Below, piece after piece: positions 60,066 through 64,000 of a stretch of DNA of 64,000 bases. The notes beneath the pieces are model-generated. The model did not search any database. It was not told the DNA's origin and saw nothing but the letters and a program-made list of their open reading frames with translations. The stretch comes from Bifidobacteriaceae bacterium (GTDB taxonomy: Bacteria; Actinomycetota; Actinomycetes; Actinomycetales; WQXJ01), in assembly GCA_031281585.1 (NCBI GenBank), contig JAITFE010000059.1:1-64000 (forward strand). The letters run 5' to 3'. The first letter of the stretch is position 1, and each line of letters starts with the position of its first letter. A program made the translations under genes and the position numbers.

Positions 60066-60526
60066 GCGTGGACCAGGCCTCGTCCGCCCGCCCCGTCTTG
60101 GTCCTGAACGGCCCCAATCTGGGCCGCTTGGGTGCCCGCGAGCCGGAGGTGTACGGCAGGCTCAGCCTGGATGATCTGCGGCGGGCCTGCGCCGGATGGG
60201 GCCGCGAGCTGAACCTGGTGGTGGCCGTGCGCCAAACCGACGACGAGGCGGAACTGATCGGCTGGCTCCACGCCGCGGCGGACCACCAGACGCCGGTGGT
60301 CCTCAACCCGGCGGCGTTCACCCACTATTCGTACGGCTTGCGGGACGCGGTCGCGCAAGTCCCCCTGGTCATTGAGGTGCATTTGTCGAATCCGGCGGCC
60401 CGTGAGCGCTTCCGCGCCACCTCCGTGATCTCGGGTGTGGCCAAAGGCACAATCGCGGGCTTCGGCTTCGACTCCTACTACTTGGCGTTGGCCGCGTTGG
60501 CCCGCCTGGCGGCGGCCTCCGCGTAG
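60062..60526 (+). CDS. aroQ: 3-Dehydroquinate dehydratase, type II
   Basis: A dodecameric enzyme that removes water from 3-dehydroquinate. LVLNGPNLGRLGAREPEVYG includes the catalytic tyrosine, NPAAFTHYSYGLRDAV the Asn and catalytic-region residues, and EVHLSNPAARERFRATSVIS the catalytic histidine. It has 154 residues. The last 49 bases overlap the 3' end of the antiparallel acyl-CoA synthetase gene. It completes the five-gene shikimate cluster. Confidence 0.95.
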   Translation: MSVDQASSARPVLVLNGPNLGRLGAREPEVYGRLSLDDLRRACAGWGRELNLVVAVRQTDDEAELIGWLHAAADHQTPVVLNPAAFTHYSYGLRDAVAQVPLVIEVHLSNPAARERFRATSVISGVAKGTIAGFGFDSYYLALAALARLAAASA

Positions 60527-62289
60527 AGGAACTCGACCTCCTCCGCGAAGTCCGCGAGCACCAAGGACCGTTTGACCTTCAGCGACGGCGTCAGGTAGCC
60601 GTTCTCCTCGGTGAAGTCCACCCCCAGAATCCGAAACTCGCGGATTGACTCCGCCCTGGAGACGGCCTGGTTGGTCCGGGCGACCGCGCGGGCCAGGGAG
60701 GCCCGGATATCCGGGTCGATCCGGGCCTGCTCAATGGTCAGCGGGGACTTGCCGTGGCTGGCCAACCAGCCGGGGATCATCTCCTCGTCCAACGTGATGA
60801 GCGCGGCGATGAAGGGGCGCTGGTCGCCCACCACGACGACTTGCGAGACCAGGGGGTGGCCCCGCAAGCGGTCTTCGAGGGTCGCGGGCACCACGTTCTT
60901 GCCGCTGGCCGTGACGATCAATTCCTTGCGTCGGCCGGTGATGGTCAGGTAGCCGTTCTCGTCCAGCGAGCCGATGTCCCCCGTGTGGAACCAGCCGTCC
61001 GCGAGCGCGGCGGCGGTGGCGTCTGGATCGTTCCGGTAGCCCCGGAAAATGTGGAAGCCTTTGGACAGGATCTCGCCGTCCTCGGCGACCGCCACCGTCT
61101 GGCCGGGCAGCGGCGGCCCCACGGTGCCGATCTTGTTGACCTTTTGGCGGTTGACCGCGGTGGGCGCGGAGGTCTCGGTCAGCCCGTAGCCCTCGTAGAC
61201 GGTCAGGCCAATGCCCCGGAAGAAGTGTCCCAGGCGTTCCCCCAGGGGGGCGCCGCCGGACACGGCGTACAGCAACTGGCCGCCCATCATCTTGGTGAGC
61301 TTGCGGAAGACCAGTTGTTTGGCGATCGCGTACTGGACACGCCGGGCGGGCGTGAAGCCGCCGCGGGAGTCCCGCTCCCGCGAGGAGACGATCGCCACTT
61401 TGGCGGCCCAGCGGAACAGCTTCAGCTTGACGCCGCCGCCGGTGGAGGCCTCGGCGGCGTTGTAAACCTTCTCCAGCACCCGGGGGACCACCAGGAGAAA
61501 GGTGGGCCGGAAGGAGGAGAAGTCCTTGATCAAGGTCTTGGTGTCCGGGGAGTAGGCCACGATCGATCCGGCGAATAGGGCGATCACGTTGATGACGCGG
61601 GCGAAGACGTGGGCCAACGGGAGGAAGAGGATGGTTCGGGAGCCAGGATGGCAGATCCAGTCCAGCGCGGCGGAGGCGTTGCGGGCGGCGGTGGTGAAGT
61701 TGAGGTGGGTCAGTTCAACCCCTTTGGGCCGCCCCGTCGTCCCGGAGGTGTAAATCAAGGCGGCCAGGTCGTCTCCCCTGACGGCCTCGCGGCGCCCGGC
61801 CAAGACGGCATCGGACACCGTCTGGCCCTTTTCCACCAAAGCCGGGATGGCGGCATCGTCCAAAATCCAGAGCGGACCCTGGTAGACGGCGCGGACGATC
61901 TCCGCGTGGTCGGCGGTCTCGCAAACGACGGCGGCCAAACCGCCGTCCTCGACGATCCATCGGGCCTGGTCGGCGGACGAGGTCTCGTAGATGGGCACCC
62001 CCGCGGCCCCTATGAACCACAAGGCGTAGTCGAACTGGGTCCACTCGGCCGATGTGCGGGCCATGATCCCGACCCGGTCGCCGTGGCCAATGCCGGCGGC
62101 GATCAGCCCCTTGGCGAGGGCCTCGACGGAGCCGAGGAAATCGTGGACCGACATGGGCGCCCAACCGTCCCCGTCCCGCACCTCTATGATGGGCGCTGCG
62201 GGGTCGCGGTCGCGGCGTTCCAGAAGGAGATCGGCGATCGACTCGTCGGGATTTGGGGGGGCCAAGACGGGCGTTGATGAAACCTTCAC
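60478..62289 (-). CDS. Long-chain fatty-acid--CoA ligase
   Basis: An AMP-forming acyl-CoA synthetase of about 603 residues, similar in layout to mycobacterial FadD15. The ATP loop is [18 protein letters not shown], followed by [49 protein letters not shown] and the C-terminal [23 protein letters not shown] 62289 is chosen because homology starts there and TAGGGT lies at -13 to -8; the frame is open far beyond, but only through the efp region. The 3' end overlaps aroQ by 49 bp, tail to tail. Confidence 0.93.
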   Translation of the reverse strand: MKVSSTPVLAPPNPDESIADLLLERRDRDPAAPIIEVRDGDGWAPMSVHDFLGSVEALAKGLIAAGIGHGDRVGIMARTSAEWTQFDYALWFIGAAGVPIYETSSADQARWIVEDGGLAAVVCETADHAEIVRAVYQGPLWILDDAAIPALVEKGQTVSDAVLAGRREAVRGDDLAALIYTSGTTGRPKGVELTHLNFTTAARNASAALDWICHPGSRTILFLPLAHVFARVINVIALFAGSIVAYSPDTKTLIKDFSSFRPTFLLVVPRVLEKVYNAAEASTGGGVKLKLFRWAAKVAIVSSRERDSRGGFTPARRVQYAIAKQLVFRKLTKMMGGQLLYAVSGGAPLGERLGHFFRGIGLTVYEGYGLTETSAPTAVNRQKVNKIGTVGPPLPGQTVAVAEDGEILSKGFHIFRGYRNDPDATAAALADGWFHTGDIGSLDENGYLTITGRRKELIVTASGKNVVPATLEDRLRGHPLVSQVVVVGDQRPFIAALITLDEEMIPGWLASHGKSPLTIEQARIDPDIRASLARAVARTNQAVSRAESIREFRILGVDFTEENGYLTPSLKVKRSLVLADFAEEVEFLYAEAAARRANAANAK

Positions 62290-62296
62290 GCCCCGG

Positions 62297-62302
62297 ACCC
62301 TA
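62297..62302 (-). promoter_or_regulatory. Putative -10 element of leaderless acyl-CoA ligase gene
   Basis: On the minus strand TAGGGT lies at -13 to -8 relative to GTG 62289, with no strong ribosome site. It is one half of a divergent promoter region shared with efp. Confidence 0.45.
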
Positions 62303-62344
62303 GCCGTTCGCGAGCACCCTACGCACCCGTAGGCCCTTGGACAG

Positions 62345-62350
62345 TAAGAT
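62345..62350 (+). promoter_or_regulatory. Putative -10 element of efp
   Basis: TAAGAT lies 38 bases before the efp GTG. A GGAGAG ribosome site is near the start, so the leader would be about 30 nt. No -35 was identified. Confidence 0.4.
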
Positions 62351-62388
62351 ATCCGGGGCCAATCACAGCAACAACGACGGAGAGATTT

Positions 62389-62952
62389 GTGGCAACCACC
62401 AATGACTTGAAGAACGGCCTTGTGCTGAACTTGGACGGGCAACTCTGGACCGTGGTGGAGTTCCAGCACGTCAAGCCCGGCAAAGGCGGCGCTTTTGTGC
62501 GCACCAAGCTGAAGAACGTCCTGACCGGCAAGGTGATCGACAGGACCTTCAACGCCGGCCTGAAGGTTGACACGGCGACCGTGGACAAGAGCGACATGCA
62601 ATACCTTTACCGCGACGGCGACGCGTTCGTGTTCATGGACAAGGACACCTACGACCAGCTCAACGTGGCGGAGTCGACCGTGGGGGACGCGGCGCATTTC
62701 CTGTTGGAGGGCCAAGACGCCCTTGTCGCGACCCATGACGGCGACCCGCTTTACGTGGAACTACCCGCGGCGGTCGTGTTGGAGATCACGTACACCGAGC
62801 CCGGACTGCAGGGCGACCGGTCCACCGGCGGCACCAAGCCCGCCACTTTGGAGACCGGTTACGTCATCCAGGTGCCGCTGTTCATTGAGCAGGGCACCCG
62901 CGTCAAGGTCGACACCCGCACGGGCGAGTACCTCAGCCGAGTCAACGAGTGA
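62389..62952 (+). CDS. efp: Elongation factor P
   Basis: A three-domain factor that relieves ribosome stalling at polyproline. [19 protein letters not shown] begins the KOW-like domain I, and the tip loop [13 protein letters not shown] presents Lys32, as in actinobacterial EF-P. The end [30 protein letters not shown] is the signature. At 187 residues it is normal. GTG start. It overlaps nusB by 4 bp. Several proteins in the window have proline-rich stretches that would depend on it. Confidence 0.96.
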   Translation: MATTNDLKNGLVLNLDGQLWTVVEFQHVKPGKGGAFVRTKLKNVLTGKVIDRTFNAGLKVDTATVDKSDMQYLYRDGDAFVFMDKDTYDQLNVAESTVGDAAHFLLEGQDALVATHDGDPLYVELPAAVVLEITYTEPGLQGDRSTGGTKPATLETGYVIQVPLFIEQGTRVKVDTRTGEYLSRVNE

Positions 62953-63404
62953 GCGGGCCGTCCGGCTCGGCTTCGCGTTCGGCGGCGCGGCGGCGCGCCG
63001 TTTTGTTGGTTTTCGAGGCCTTCCAGCGGGGGGCGGGCCTGCCGGAGCTGTTGGCGGACCGTGTCGCGCTTGGCGCCTCTGATTGGGGTTCGGAATTGCC
63101 CGATGCCGCCGCGCCCGCCCCGTACACCGTCCAGCTGGTCGAGGGGGTGGCCGCCCATCAGGAGGAGATCTCCGAGTGGCTGGACACCTACGCCCAGCGC
63201 TGGCCGCAATCCCGCATGCCGGCGGTGGACCGCGCCATCTTGTATGTGGGCGCCTACGAGGTGGTCTTCGAGGACGACGTCCCGGACCAGGTGGTCCTCA
63301 AGTCCGCGGCGGACCTGGCCGCCAAGCTATCCACGGCCAAATCGGCCGACTTCGTCTCCGGCCTGCTGGGCCGCCTCTCCAAGATCAAGGCCACCCTGCG
63401 CTAG
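62949..63404 (+). CDS. nusB: Transcription antitermination factor NusB
   Basis: A small helical protein that acts with NusE (S10) in rRNA antitermination. [22 protein letters not shown] is the N-terminal RNA-binding helix. The C-terminal part has [52 protein letters not shown] (start near 95), which is typical. It has 151 residues. It overlaps efp by 4 bp and meets the EamA gene tail to tail with a 4-bp overlap. Confidence 0.95.
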   Translation: MSGPSGSASRSAARRRAVLLVFEAFQRGAGLPELLADRVALGASDWGSELPDAAAPAPYTVQLVEGVAAHQEEISEWLDTYAQRWPQSRMPAVDRAILYVGAYEVVFEDDVPDQVVLKSAADLAAKLSTAKSADFVSGLLGRLSKIKATLR

Positions 63405-64000
63405 CGGCGGCGGCCGGGGAGCCAGGCGAACATGGTCTTGAGGCCGTCCGGGAAGTTCAGGATGGTGACGCCGAACAGGACCACGACCATTCCCAGGACC
63501 ATGATCCAGTCGGGGCGTTCTTGGTAGAGGAGCCAGCCCCAGATACCGGCGCAGACCGGGTCGATCGAGGCCAGGATGGAGGCCTTCCCGGTTTCCATGT
63601 AGTTCATGGCGTACGTGAACGCCAGGTACGGGAGGACGGACGCGAACAGGGCGTGCGTCACCAGCCAAGCCGTGACCGGGCCTGGCGCCTGGGCCAGGCT
63701 GCCTGCGATCCGCCCGAAGTCGGCGAACGGGGCGGTCAGCACGGCCCCGAAGACAAAGCTGTACAGGGAAATGGTGACCGATGAATAGCCCAGGTTGATG
63801 CCGACCCGGGTCATGATTCCGTAGAGCGCCCAGCCCAACCCGCCCGCCAGACCGACAACCAGGCCGAGAGCGGAGAACGGCGGGCCAGACGAGCCGGGGC
63901 CGGCTGTGCCAGAACCGATGATTCCGCTGGTCAGGACCGTGCCGCCGAAGACGATCACCAGGGCCTGGAGTTTGACCGCCGTGATCGGCTCCTTGAACAA
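63401..64000 (-). CDS. EamA/DMT-family transporter (N-terminus beyond window)
   Basis: The C-terminal 199 residues of a membrane transporter of the drug/metabolite superfamily. At least six hydrophobic helices are visible, with the EamA pattern ALYGIMTRVG, ASVLPYLAFTYAMNYMETGKASILASIDPVCAGIWGWLLYQERP and VLGMVVVLFGVTILNF. The segment near the E of QERP is the conserved end of each five-helix EamA unit. The substrate is unknown. The gene is open at the window edge, so its start is not seen. The stop codon overlaps the nusB stop region. Confidence 0.9.
   Translation of the reverse strand: MFKEPITAVKLQALVIVFGGTVLTSGIIGSGTAGPGSSGPPFSALGLVVGLAGGLGWALYGIMTRVGINLGYSSVTISLYSFVFGAVLTAPFADFGRIAGSLAQAPGPVTAWLVTHALFASVLPYLAFTYAMNYMETGKASILASIDPVCAGIWGWLLYQERPDWIMVLGMVVVLFGVTILNFPDGLKTMFAWLPGRRR

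Noticed and set aside
62290-62736. N-terminal extension of the acyl-CoA ligase of about 150 residues
   Set aside because: It is antisense to efp and non-homologous; a promoter-like TAGGGT precedes GTG 62289.

Overview
The window is one contig end plus about 64 kb of high-GC, gene-dense chromosome from an actinobacterium (Actinomycetota). The lineage markers are the Pup-proteasome genes (pup, prcB, prcA, pafA), rbpA, whiA, DtxR/IdeR-type iron boxes, frequent GTG starts and many leaderless promoters of the form TANNNT about 7 nt before the start codon. The order rpsD-DUF948-DUF6167-alaS-ruvX-mltG-aroE-aroC-aroK-aroB-aroQ-efp-nusB is typical of Micrococcales-like genomes; that finer placement is inference. 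No rRNA, tRNA, CRISPR array, transposase or prophage gene was seen. No gene-free stretch exceeds 300 bases; the longest are 13461-13682 and 45144-45360.

Bases 1-64 are not biological. They are a poly-C run followed by an Illumina adapter, so the contig really starts at base 65. It starts inside a large minus-strand gene (65-4032) for a SIR2-CHAT-STAND-TPR protein, which looks like an anti-phage sensor with two candidate effector domains. The contig breaks in its near-identical 144-bp TPR repeats. This is the most likely novel defence gene in the window. It sits head to head with pup, a place where dop is commonly found.

From 4170 the plus strand carries pup-prcB-prcA-pafA, then hisF-hisI, a small DUF4190-type membrane protein, trpC-trpB-trpA-lgt, glutamate synthase gltB-gltD and pyk. 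The minus strand between 21242 and 28213 holds an L,D-transpeptidase, a large TPR protein and an HSP90-family ATPase that forms an operon with it. The three uvr genes are at 28327 (uvrB), 35390 (uvrA) and 40329 (uvrC), and all look leaderless. Between uvrB and uvrA is an iron-siderophore ABC uptake locus on the minus strand with two DtxR/IdeR boxes, plus a GNAT acetyltransferase and a YciI-like protein. A B-lectin/M23 endopeptidase lies between uvrA and uvrC.

From 40329 to the end the plus strand is a run of conserved blocks: uvrC-rapZ-yvcK-whiA; gap-pgk-tpiA-secG; rbpA; rpsD; alaS-ruvX; mltG and the shikimate genes aroE-aroC-aroK-aroB-aroQ; then efp-nusB. Two things break this order. A TsnR-type 23S rRNA methyltransferase (thiopeptide resistance family) with its own leaderless promoter sits between ruvX and mltG. 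A long-chain acyl-CoA synthetase gene runs antiparallel into the 3' end of aroQ. The window ends inside a minus-strand EamA-type transporter.
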